Assembly (NCBI GenBank): GCA_001310455.1
Contig: BAXG01000034.1
Span: 1-64,000 of the forward strand
Direction: 5' to 3'
Source of the DNA: Photobacterium sp. JCM 19050
GTDB lineage: Bacteria; Pseudomonadota; Gammaproteobacteria; Enterobacterales; Vibrionaceae
DNA length: 64,000 bases
The notes beneath the pieces are model-generated. The model had not been told where the DNA came from. It saw nothing but the letters and a program-made list of their open reading frames with translations, and searched no databases. Below are positions 33,291-40,948 of the stretch, piece after piece. Position numbers and translations under genes: made by a program. The first letter of the stretch is position 1, and every line of letters begins with the position of its first letter.

Positions 33291-34678
33291 ATGCTGAACT
33301 TTCTGAATCAGGTCAGAAAGCCAACGCTTGACCTGCCGGTTGAAGAGCGTCGCAAGATGTGGTTCAAGCCGTTTATGCAATCTTACCTGGTTGTATTTAT
33401 CGGCTACATGACCATGTATCTGATCCGTAAGAACTTTAACGTTGCCCAGAACGACATGATTGATACCTACGGCCTGTCGATGACAGATCTGGGTCTTATC
33501 GGCCTTGGCTTCTCAATCACTTATGGTATCGGTAAGACTGTCGTGTCTTACTTTGCCGATGGTAAGAACACCAAACAGTTCCTGCCATTTATGCTGATCC
33601 TCTCAGCGCTTTGTATGCTGGGCTTCAGTGCATCTATGGGTGCGGGCGGTGCAAGCCTGTACATGATGATTGCTTTCTACGGCCTGAGCGGTTTCTTCCA
33701 GAGTACCGGTGGCCCTTCAAGTTATTCCACCATCACTAAGTGGACCCCACGTTCACGTCGCGGTACTTACCTGGGCATGTGGAACCTCTCCCACAACGTG
33801 GGTGGTGCTGGTGCAGCGGGTGTCGCCCTGTTTGGTGCTGATTACCTGTTCGACGGCCACGTTGTTGGTATGTTCGTGTTCCCTTCAATCATCGCATTGA
33901 TTGTTGGCTTTATCGGCCTGCGTTACGGCAGCGACTCACCTGAGGCATACGGCCTGGGTACAGCAGAAGAGCTGTTCTGTGAAGAAGCGAGCGAAGAAGA
34001 CCGCGGTGCCGAAGAAAACGAAATGACCAAACGTGAGATTTTCGTTGAATATGTACTGAAGAACAAAGTTATCTGGCTGCTGTGTTTCGCCAACATCTTT
34101 CTGTACATCGTACGTATCGGTATCGACCAGTGGTCAACCGTGTATGCCTACAAAGAACTGCACCTGTCAAAAGACGTCGCAATTTCTGGCTTTACCCTGT
34201 TCGAAGTGGGTGCCTGACCGGTACACTGCTGTGGGGTTGGTTGTCTGACCTGGTGAATGGCCGCCGCTCTCTGGTTGCCTGTGTTGCCCTGATTGGTATT
34301 GTGTTCGCATTGGGTGTGTACCAACACGCAACCAACGAATATGTGTTCCTGGGCTCACTGTTCGTACTGGGCTTCCTGGTATTTGGCCCTCAACTGCTTA
34401 TCGGTGTTGCCGCTACCGGCTTCGTACCTAAGAAAGCTATCAGTGTGGCAGACGGTATCAAAGGTACCTTCGCTTACCTGATTGGTGACAGCTTCGCAAA
34501 ACTGGGCTTGGGTATGATTGCAGACGGTACGCCTATATTTGGTCTGACCGGCTGGGCAGGTACCTTCGCAGCACTGGATATTTCTGCCGTAGTTTGTGCC
34601 GGCCTGCTGTTCCTGGTTGCCCTTGCAGAGGAACGCAAGATCCGCCACAACAAGCGCCTGAAAGCACAAGCTGCTTAA
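33291..34678 (+). CDS. uhpT: Hexose-6-phosphate:phosphate antiporter UhpT (frameshifted)
   Basis: About 463-residue MFS antiporter importing glucose 6-phosphate and related sugar phosphates in exchange for phosphate. It is very close to E. coli UhpT throughout: [57 protein letters not shown] and [20 protein letters not shown]. One C is missing near 34213, where [15 protein letters not shown] is interrupted by TGA; otherwise identity continues in the next frame. The 132-base leader and promoter carry CRP and UhpA sites. It is separated by 25 kb from uhpABC, whereas in enterics uhpABCT is contiguous. The terminator lies at 34703. Confidence 0.95.
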
Positions 34679-34702
34679 TCAGTAAAACTGAACGGAATAT
34701 CA

Positions 34703-34729
34703 AACGGCTCCCAGTGAGCCGTTTTTTGT
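34703..34729 (+). terminator. Rho-independent terminator of uhpT
   Basis: Stem AACGGCTC/GAGCCGTT (34703-34710 with 34716-34723), five-base loop, T run directly after. Confidence 0.85.
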
Positions 34730-34744
34730 GTTTGTTATATATCC

Positions 34745-34771
34745 AAAACCTGATTCACGGCATCAGGTTTT
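34745..34771 (-). terminator. Terminator-like hairpin at the end of the integrase remnant
   Basis: Perfect 10-bp arms AAAACCTGAT (34745-34754) and ATCAGGTTTT (34762-34771) around a 7-base loop. The symmetrical A/T flanks allow activity on both strands. It marks the 3' boundary of the intI pseudogene. Confidence 0.6.
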
Positions 34772-35257
34772 AAGGCCACGTCTAATCAAAAACGCGTAAA
34801 TCAAACAAGAAAACACTTCTTTAAACAATGTCTGAGCCTCGACAGCGGGCTTATCACTCCGTTTACTCCCAATAGCTCGCCTAAGTGTTGCAGCATCAAT
34901 ATGGTGCCGACGAATACAGCCATTTGCAGGATCTTTGGACAATACGTTTGATGGGAAAAGGAAATGCCGTTCCAAATTGTCAGAGTAAAATAGTCGAAGT
35001 CGATATCCTGAACCCAAAGCCTCAGCAATTCAGTCACCCGCAATCCACTGCCATACAGAATCTGTGTTTGTAGTTTGTATCTGTGTTCCATCGCCAGCAG
35101 TAAATCGTTTACCTCCTGATGGGTAGCGTTTACCGCTGTAGATGATAAAGAACTTAATCCAATAAAGGTACACGTCGACCGTCCGCTTTGCATTGCGTCG
35201 GGTGTACATGAATTCCCGAATGTATTCCAGATAAGGTGAGGACATAGCGATATCCAC
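34763..35257 (-). pseudogene. Decayed integron integrase (intI)
   Basis: Recognisable pieces of a Vibrio-type integron tyrosine recombinase lie in order but in different frames. The N terminus reads YLEYIREFMYTRRNAKRTVD and VYLYWIKFFIIYSGKRYP. The first catalytic Arg block is QILYGSGLRVTELLRLWVQD-IDFDY. The IntI-specific segment is HFLFPSNVLSKDP then IRRHHIDAATLRRAIG, and the end is ISPLSRL. Long stretches between them, including the HxxR and catalytic Tyr region, are deleted, leaving about half of the usual 320 codons. It is therefore inactive. Cassette-like genes start on the opposite strand about 200 bp beyond its start, the normal integron arrangement. Confidence 0.8.
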
Positions 35258-35457
35258 AGTTTTTATATGCGGCCATTATCGTAGAGTAATTTTTTGGGAG
35301 ACTATCAGGCGTATGCACGAAAACGTGAAATCACTCCGAATGTGAATGTAATTATCTTTATGATAAATAAGCATAAATACGACATTGGTGTTACAATGTC
35401 ACGAAACAATACGACAAAACGAAGGTAGAAAATCGTGCGTGACGCCTTCTATTAAAT
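35258..35457. other. Region expected to hold attI and the Pc/PintI promoters of the dead integron
   Basis: 200 bp of AT-rich sequence between the intI start and the first cassette boundary. Position argues for an attI site here, but I could not recognise a specific attI sequence or a LexA box. Confidence 0.35.
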
Positions 35458-35529
35458 TGTTATACGCTTTATTGCTCATGAGTCAAAAGGTGGTATAATC
35501 CACCACAATTTTAACCCTTTGAAAAATAT

Positions 35530-35892
35530 ATGGAAAATATTGACGTTATACTACCTAGTATCATACTTGGCATGTCGTTTATTTTGAAAATGTCAATAGA
35601 TCGTAATGTGGATCTACCAGCATCCATTTAGGCGGTATTGGAATTGCCAGTAGACGTTTTTGTTCTAGCTACATCTTTTATTGCAGCTTACACGATCTCG
35701 TCACCAGAACACTTTGAGTATGGTATTACTCAGTTTGCTCTATACATATTCTTAGTCTGTGTTGCTGTATTGATTTGGCGTAAAAGCTGTAAGTGTTTTG
35801 AGAATAGTTGTTATGTATGGGTTGGTGCTTTGGCAACGGTTAATTATGGCATATGTATTTATGCATTAAAGAAAGCAATTGAGTTGGTGTAA
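35530..35892 (+). pseudogene. Cassette gene: small multi-pass membrane protein with in-frame amber stop
   Basis: From ATG at 35530 the frame encodes MENIDVILPSIILGMSFILK and continues to codon 34, which is TAG (35629-35631), then stays open in the same frame to TAA at 35890. Read through, it is about 120 aa with three or four hydrophobic segments (VFVLATSFIAAYTISS, ALYIFLVCVAVLIW, WVGALATVNYGICIYAL). TTG at 35638 could start a shorter product. The stop would be CAG with one base changed. It ends two bases before the next gene, so the two are probably coupled. No family recognised. Confidence 0.55.
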
Positions 35893-35894
35893 AT

Positions 35895-36620
35895 ATGGAA
35901 TTTACTGATATCGTTTCAATAATCTTGCCTACATTGTCTATAGTCGCAGTGCTAGTTGCGCTGCTAAGCAACTACCGATCGAATCAACTTTCTCAGAAGT
36001 ACAATGAAGACAGGAATCGTGCTGAGATTGAAATGCTTCGTGCTAATTTTGAGGCAAAAATCTATTCTCTAAACGAACGTCTGGTTGCAAAAGAGGAGCG
36101 TTGGGTTGATTCCAATCATTTACTTGTCAAATCCTCAATTAACAAAGCTGATAACTATTTTGATAGTTCAATAGTAGACCCTTTTAAGTTTCTCAATGGT
36201 ATGGGTATTGAGAAAGATGAAATACGTATTAAAAAAGATCAGGCTTTTATCTTAACTCCATTTCACAATATGTACGAAAAGGAGTTTTATATCATCGACA
36301 AAGTTTGCCATGAGTTCGGTTTTGATGTTACTCGAGGAGATGAAAGTTTCATTGAGGGAGATATTCTCAGTCATATCCTTAAAAAGATATGCGAGTCAGA
36401 ACTGATTATTGCGAATATCAGTGGTAAAAACCCTAACGTTTTCTACGAGCTAGGCTTAGCTCATGCTTTAGGTAAGCCAGTCATTATTATAAGTAAAGGA
36501 ATAGATGAGATTCCTTTCGACCTGAGGACTAAGCAAATAGTTGTGTTTAAAGATAGTCTTGACCTTTCAGAGCGACTGAAAGTTGCACTATTAAATACGA
36601 TTAGGCGAAAGCGCGTATAA
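35895..36620 (+). CDS. Cassette gene: membrane-anchored coiled-coil protein with TIR/nucleoside-deoxyribosyltransferase-like domain
   Basis: 241 aa. One N-terminal membrane segment (IVSIILPTLSIVAVLVALL, about residues 7-25), a coiled coil at 28-75 and a C-terminal alpha/beta domain at about 112-235. The latter starts KKDQAFILTPFHNMYEKEFY and carries ISGKNPNVFYELGLAHALGK followed by PVIIISK, a signature shared by nucleoside 2-deoxyribosyltransferase-like and TIR-like domains; the Glu of FYELG would be catalytic. Such domains serve as nucleotide- or NAD-consuming effectors in some phage-defence systems. It is paired with a small membrane protein in one integron cassette, and is clearly more AT-rich than neighbours. 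Defence function is inference. Confidence 0.7.
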   Translation: MEFTDIVSIILPTLSIVAVLVALLSNYRSNQLSQKYNEDRNRAEIEMLRANFEAKIYSLNERLVAKEERWVDSNHLLVKSSINKADNYFDSSIVDPFKFLNGMGIEKDEIRIKKDQAFILTPFHNMYEKEFYIIDKVCHEFGFDVTRGDESFIEGDILSHILKKICESELIIANISGKNPNVFYELGLAHALGKPVIIISKGIDEIPFDLRTKQIVVFKDSLDLSERLKVALLNTIRRKRV

Positions 36621-36637
36621 CACATATGAGCCCTTCT

Positions 36638-36898
36638 CCGGTCAATAAGCAATAGTATTCTTTTGGCTGCGTCAGCAGCCAATGCTTTCGAACAACAAAG
36701 CTGTCTACTTCGTTTTGTCATTTCCACCATTAAGTCATTGCTTACGGCAAACACATATAGAGGGTCTCTTACTGCGGTCTTACCGCTGCCTGCTAATCAA
36801 GTAACAGGGCCAGACTAGGCGTCCCCCACAACATTCATCGGTTAACCCAGGCTGGCACTATTCAAAAAGAGGGGTAAACAGCTGGTTACAACTTATCT
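36638..36898. other. Non-coding sequence between cassette and IS110 remnant
   Basis: No gene seen. It contains a perfect hairpin GGCTGC-GTCA-GCAGCC near 36666 and a partial copy (AAACACATATAGAG near 36749) of the cassette-end repeat. It probably represents broken attC or cassette debris. Confidence 0.4.
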
Positions 36899-37313
36899 TC
36901 ATTCGTGAGCTGACCAGAACACAGCGGGTGTTAGGGCATTGAACCGCTTCACAGATAGCCATGGCATCATTGAGGTTGTTTTTCCCTTTTGTTCGGTAAG
37001 GGCTGACATACTTGGCTGCCATGATGTGAGCGTCATGACCTAATTTAATGAATTCTCTGGCCAAGTAATGTGCCCCAGAGCATGCTTCAAGCCCTATGCG
37101 CATTGATGGCATATTTACTAGAGTAGGCAGTAACTTAGCACGGGAAACAGACTTATGTAGGATGAACTTCCTGATCATCAACAGCGTGTAGGGAAAAGTG
37201 GCGTTTGGCGAGGTCAACGCCGCAAATGAATTGAGAAGACATGGTTACCTCCGGTATTTAAAGCGACACCTAAGTGTGGCAAATCCTCGTGAGGGGGAAT
37301 CCATGTCATTCGT
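36899..37313 (-). mobile_element. Truncated IS110-family element
   Basis: The recombinase gene begins at 37242 on the minus strand (SSQFICGVDLAKRHFSLHAV), shifts frame, then continues FILHKSVSRAKLLPTLVNMP, RIGLEACSGAHYLAREF, KYVSPYRTKGKNNLNDAMAI and CEAVQCPNTR. This is the N-terminal DEDD/RuvC-like half; the C-terminal Tnp_20 half with the catalytic Ser is missing. The 71 bp upstream of the start (37243-37313) should be its non-coding end. TCATTCGTGAGCT occurs at both edges (36899-36911 and 37306-37318). Confidence 0.75.
37243..37313. repeat. Copy 1 of a 71-bp direct repeat (IS110 non-coding end)
   Basis: 37243-37313 and 37757-37827 match at all but about seven positions. Both contain a small hairpin ACAC-N4-GTGT and the block AAATCCTCGTGAGGGGGAAT. 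The copies bracket one acetyltransferase gene. Because copy 1 abuts the IS110 recombinase start, both are probably left ends of IS110 elements, the region that encodes bridge RNA in this family. Confidence 0.65.
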
Positions 37314-37333
37314 GAGCTAGGAGGGAATTTTAA

Positions 37334-37755
37334 ATGGAATACATCATCAGATCGGCTTCAGAATCGGATGCCACTGGTATCAATAAAATCTCAAAACACC
37401 TTGCTATTCTCAGTTATCCTCCACTGAGTCCACCACAAAACTTCAAGAATTGCTCAATTCTACTCAAGACCAGGTGTTTGTAGCAGAGTGGCAAGGTCGA
37501 GTTATTGGTTGGCTACATCTTGTCTACGCTAGACGCCTCGCATCAGAAAACTTTTTTGAAATTGGTGGTTTAGTTGTTTCTCCTGAAAGTCGTGGTCACG
37601 GTGTTGGTCGAGCTTTAGTCCAATATGCTCGAGCTAAAAATTTAGGTAAATTCAGAGTACGCTGTAACGAAAAGAGACTTGATGCACACAAGTTTTACGA
37701 AAGTATCGGCTTCGGTAGCTGTAAGATTCAGCGGGTGTTTCAAGTGCGCTCATAA
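37334..37755 (+). CDS. GNAT acetyltransferase, cassette-like (frameshifted)
   Basis: About 141-residue GNAT protein. The first part, MEYIIRSASESDATGINKIS, is in a different frame from the rest; one missing base near 37405 restores KHLGYSQLSSTESTTKLQEL, the expected family segment. The C-terminal part carries IGGLVVSPESRGHGVGRALV (acetyl-CoA loop) and DAHKFYESIGF. The stop is immediately followed by copy 2 of the 71-bp repeat. It has no neighbours of related function; such acetyltransferases are frequent integron cassette cargo. Substrate unknown. Confidence 0.72.
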
Positions 37756-37756
37756 T

Positions 37757-37827
37757 GGTTATCTCCGGTATCTAAAGCGACACCCAAGTGTGACAAATCC
37801 TCGTGAGGGGGAATCCATGTTATTCGT
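37757..37827. repeat. Copy 2 of the 71-bp direct repeat (IS110 non-coding end)
   Basis: Near-identical to 37243-37313 but with no recombinase next to it: the bases where a start codon would be are AAT instead of CAT. It directly follows the stop of the acetyltransferase gene. The differences leave the ACAC/GTGT stem intact and alter its loop. Confidence 0.65.
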
Positions 37828-37856
37828 TAGTTTTCTACAAAGAATCGGGAAGTATT

Positions 37857-38387
37857 GTGGAAAATATTAAAGTAGATATTAGACCTGCCAAGGAAGACGA
37901 ACTTGAGCCTCTCCATTCTTTGATCATTTCAAATGATGAATGGATGAAGTTCAATGGCCCTTACTTTCCATATTCTCACCCATCATTAGAGCAGTTTGAA
38001 AGTTCTTCATTTCAGCGTTTATTGGCTGGCTCAGACTCACAATTAATTACTGTTGGCGATATTCCTGTTGGAACGGTTAGTTGCTACTGGGAATGCGAAG
38101 AGACTCGTTGGCTAGAGGCTGGTTTAGTTATTTACGATGCCAAGTATTGGGGTAAGGGAATTGCTTCGGTTGCTCTGCCTTTATGGGTATCGTACTTGTT
38201 CGAAACTAAAGAAATCGAGAGAGTTGGTTTAACCACTTGGTCGGGTAATCCTCGAATGATGTCTTTGGCTTTGAAACTGGGTTTTCAGCAAGAAGCAAGA
38301 CTCAGAAAGGTTCGTTACTACAACGGTGAGTATTATGATTCTGTCAAATATGGGGTGTTACGAACAGAGTGGTCAGAACGCAACTAA
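37857..38387 (+). CDS. GNAT acetyltransferase, RimJ/RimL type, cassette-like
   Basis: About 176-residue acetyltransferase: VDIRPAKEDELEPLHSLI at the start, LVIYDAKYWGKGIASVALPL for acetyl-CoA binding, GNPRMMSLALKLGFQQEARL and YNGEYYDSVKYGVL, the usual RimJ/RimL ending. GTG at 37857 is preferred because the preceding codons derive from the IS110-like repeat; ATG at 37818 is an alternative. The stop codon lies inside a 20-base sequence shared with the end of the two-gene cassette at 36618, which suggests it is itself an integron cassette. The frame is intact. Confidence 0.75.
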   Translation: MENIKVDIRPAKEDELEPLHSLIISNDEWMKFNGPYFPYSHPSLEQFESSSFQRLLAGSDSQLITVGDIPVGTVSCYWECEETRWLEAGLVIYDAKYWGKGIASVALPLWVSYLFETKEIERVGLTTWSGNPRMMSLALKLGFQQEARLRKVRYYNGEYYDSVKYGVLRTEWSERN

Positions 38388-38404
38388 CACATATGAGTCC
38401 TTCT
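38385..38404 (+). repeat. Second copy of the 20-base cassette-end sequence
   Basis: TAACACATATGAGTCCTTCT matches 36618-36637 with one mismatch. Both copies start with the stop codon of a cassette gene, as the R''/L'' part of attC sites does. Confidence 0.55.
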
Positions 38405-38501
38405 GTCAGCAACAGTGCTAAAAGTCTGTAAATCGCCGAAATAGAATGTCCACTCAATCCAGCAGGAACTTTCCCTGTAGCTTGCGAGCGACGAAAAGTA
38501 G

Positions 38502-38527
38502 AAAACGGCTCATTGCGAGCCGTTTTT
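38502..38527. terminator. Bidirectional terminator
   Basis: Stem AAAACGGCTC/GAGCCGTTTT (38502-38511 with 38517-38526), ATTGC loop. It ends the LacI-type gene on the minus strand and insulates it from the cassette region. Confidence 0.8.
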
Positions 38528-38547
38528 GCGGGTGCCAGTCTGATCAA

Positions 38548-39555
38548 TCAGGAGAGCCTGAAGCTATCCCGAACCACGAATTCATGACTGATGTAGACAT
38601 TCTTTCTGCACTTCCGCCCGTTTTTCAGTTCTATCACCAAATCAACAGACGTTTCCCCCATTTCAAAAGGAAACAAGCGCATCGTCGTCAAACTGGGACT
38701 CATATGACGAGCAGACGAAATATCATTGGTGCCAATGACCTGAATATCATCAGAAACGGACAGGCCGTGCTCATAAATTGCACGGTATACACCAATGGCG
38801 ACCATATCGGTTGCTGCGTATACAACATCGGGTATCTCGGCAAGCTGAAGCATTTCACGCATCGCTTGATAACCAGACTCTATGCAGTATTGCTCGCTCG
38901 CTTTACACAACTCATCCCGAAAAAGACCATTTGATTTCATCACGTCCCGAAACACGTGCAGGCGTTCTTCATCGTTGCCAATAAACGCCGGACGCGAGCA
39001 CCGGGCATCCAGAATTTGTTGCATAATTTCCGTTGCCAACGCCACGCGATCTATGAGAACGGCGTCTGTTTTGCTTCCCAAAGGGTTGGAATCAACAAAC
39101 ACCAAATTGCGGTTGGCTTGATAGAGAGTCGCGGTGTCCTCATCGTTAAAATGCCCAACGGCGACTACAGCAACCGAATTTTTTATCAGGTCTAGATTGG
39201 CTTGTATTTGGTGGATATGGAGAGTCCGAAGCGTTATTTCGTCCTTCAAGCAGCGGCTTTGAATACCCGCTCGGATAGAGGTGAAGTAGGGGTCATCCAC
39301 TTCTTGAGTTGGGGTTAAGAAATTGACCATGACCAACTCAAAACAGGTATCTTCCTCGGCCGGTTGCACAACCTGGGCGCTTAGGTACTGTTTCTTGCTG
39401 CGTTTTGGCGACTTGTAACCCAAAGATTCGACAGCTTCGAGGATTGCCTTTTTCTTGTCGTCGCTGACTGACAACGTAGGATCCTCGTTCAGGAAACGCG
39501 ATATGGTTGAAGTGGATATGTTCGCCCGCTTTGCTATATCTTTGAGTGTAGCCAA
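38548..39555 (-). CDS. ganR: LacI/GalR-family regulator of the galactan locus
   Basis: 335 residues. N-terminal LacI helix-turn-helix (MATLKDIAKRANISTSTISR then FLNEDPTLSVS) and a periplasmic-binding-protein-like effector domain (YFTSIRAGIQSRC, VVYAATDMVAIGVYRAIYEH, VIGTNDISSARHMSPSLTTM). It sits beside the ABC ATPase and galactan genes and shares no other obvious target, so it is the likely galacto-oligosaccharide-responsive repressor; the symbol is by context. The intact gene ends in a strong terminator. Candidate AT-rich operator sequences are noted in the region 40728-40948. Confidence 0.78.
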   Translation of the reverse strand: MATLKDIAKRANISTSTISRFLNEDPTLSVSDDKKKAILEAVESLGYKSPKRSKKQYLSAQVVQPAEEDTCFELVMVNFLTPTQEVDDPYFTSIRAGIQSRCLKDEITLRTLHIHQIQANLDLIKNSVAVVAVGHFNDEDTATLYQANRNLVFVDSNPLGSKTDAVLIDRVALATEIMQQILDARCSRPAFIGNDEERLHVFRDVMKSNGLFRDELCKASEQYCIESGYQAMREMLQLAEIPDVVYAATDMVAIGVYRAIYEHGLSVSDDIQVIGTNDISSARHMSPSLTTMRLFPFEMGETSVDLVIELKNGRKCRKNVYISHEFVVRDSFRLS

Positions 39556-39624
39556 GTGCTCACCTTCTTTTCATATCTTCCAATATTGCTGGGAACCCAA
39601 CTTTCGCTTTCGGACTATCCCTTA

Positions 39625-40727
39625 TCAAGCCTCAGAGTTTATCAAATCGAAATTGATAATGTTCTCTTCAGAATCAAAAATATGTAAATGCGAAGTAGAG
39701 GTATAAAGTGAAACCTTTTCACCTGGTTGAACTTGATTGTCTCCGTGCTGAAGGTATTTGAAGTTATCAATGCCACCGCATTGACCGAAGACATAGGACA
39801 TTCCTCCCAGTTGCTCAATCACCTCACACTGAAAACCCAACTCAATATCATTTGATTGGATGTACAGGTGCTCCGGGCGAATTCCCAGGGTAAGGGGAAC
39901 ACCAAGTTCAATTTTTTCAGCTTTTACCGGAAGTGGAAGGAGGTCGCCGTTGTCGAGTTTGACGGTGATTTTATTTTCTTCCCAAGCAGCGACTGTGCAG
40001 GGAATAAAATTCATTTTCGGTGAACCAATGAAACCCGCCACAAATTGGTTTTTGGGGTGGTGGTAGAGATCCATCGGAGAACCAACTTGTTCTACTACAC
40101 CGGCTCTGAGAACGACAATCTTATCGGCCAAAGTCATGGCCTCAACCTGATCGTGCGTTACGTAAATCATTGTGGACTTAAGGTCTTTATGCAGTTTTGC
40201 GATGTGGAGGCGCATGTCTACGCGCAATTCTGCATCGAGGTTTGAAAGGGGTTCATCAAACAAAAATACTTTTGGATCTCGCACAATGGCACGGCCTATT
40301 GCCACTCGCTGTCGTTGACCCCCTGACAGCTGAGCTGGTTTTCTGTCAAGTAAACGCTCCAGTTGAAGGGTTTTTCCAACAACCTTAATTTTTCTTTCCC
40401 TTTCTTCTTTCGGGACATTGTTTACTTTTAATGAATACCCCATGTTTTCAGCAACGGTCATATGCGGATACAGGGCGTATGATTGGAACACCATAGCCAC
40501 ACCACGCTCTGAAGGTGGCGTATCGTTGATTACGTTCCCTGCAATTGAAATAGTCCCTTCACTGATATCTTCCAGCCCGGCAATCATACGCAAAAGTGTA
40601 GATTTTCCGCACCTGACGGGCCGACAAAGACTACAAATTCCCCCTTATCAATGGAGAGATCAACATTGTGGATAGTGGTTGCAGTGTTGAAGCGCTTAAC
40701 GACATTTGAAAGTTGGATTGAAGACAT
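39625..40727 (-). CDS. ABC transporter ATPase, MalK/UgpC/MsmX type (frameshifted)
   Basis: About 368-residue ATPase that energises the galacto-oligosaccharide importer. The N-terminal segment from 40727 ([31 protein letters not shown]) is in another frame; one missing T near 40605 restores the Walker A region [18 protein letters not shown]. Signature [19 protein letters not shown], Walker [17 protein letters not shown], switch His in [15 protein letters not shown], and the C-terminal MalK-type regulatory domain with GIRPEHLY are present. It is transcribed opposite to the rest of the importer, sharing the control region 40728-40948. Confidence 0.88.
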
Positions 40728-40948
40728 TTCAGATTCCCTTTTTCTGGTTGAAAAACGTTCGACTTCACGTGATGAACATCAAATAAATTTAGTAAATTTT
40801 ATTTTTCGCGTGTTCAATTCATCACAGAAGCTGAGCGAAAACTTGATCAATATCTCATTCACAAATCATTTACATGGTAAAAATAACACAGGCAGACATA
40901 TTTAGAACATAAAATTTACACAAACACCAAAAAAAGGCGACGAAGTTT
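40728..40948. promoter_or_regulatory. Divergent control region of the galactan locus
   Basis: AT-rich 221 bp between the ATPase and binding-protein genes. It has an odd-centred palindrome AAATTTA-G-TAAATTT (40785-40799) and a CACGTG core (40766-40771) in a LacI-operator-like context. The same AATTTAGTAAAT string recurs at the start of the binding-protein gene (near 40961). Operator assignment to the LacI-type regulator is inference. Confidence 0.45.

Larger units (their letters stand above)
35458..36637 (+). repeat. Inverted cassette ends (attC-like core pair) bounding a two-gene cassette
   Basis: TGTTATACGC at 35458-35467 and its exact reverse complement GCGTATAACA at 36613-36622 flank the two genes, as expected for the R' and R'' core sites around an integron cassette. 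The second end continues ACACATATGAGCCCTTCT; the same 20-base sequence from the stop codon (36618-36637) recurs at 38385-38404 with one mismatch. A full attC with paired arms was not found after either end, so the sites are truncated or divergent. Confidence 0.55.

Noticed and set aside
34801..35193. An intact 130-residue recombinase
   Set aside because: The frame joins the Arg block directly to the terminal PLSRL segment, lacks HxxR and Tyr residues and lacks the N-terminal domain. It is part of the intI remnant.
37243..37827. Direct repeats as a CRISPR or attC pair
   Set aside because: Only two copies, 71 bp long, 443 bp apart with a gene between. Copy 1 abuts an IS110 recombinase start, which explains it better.
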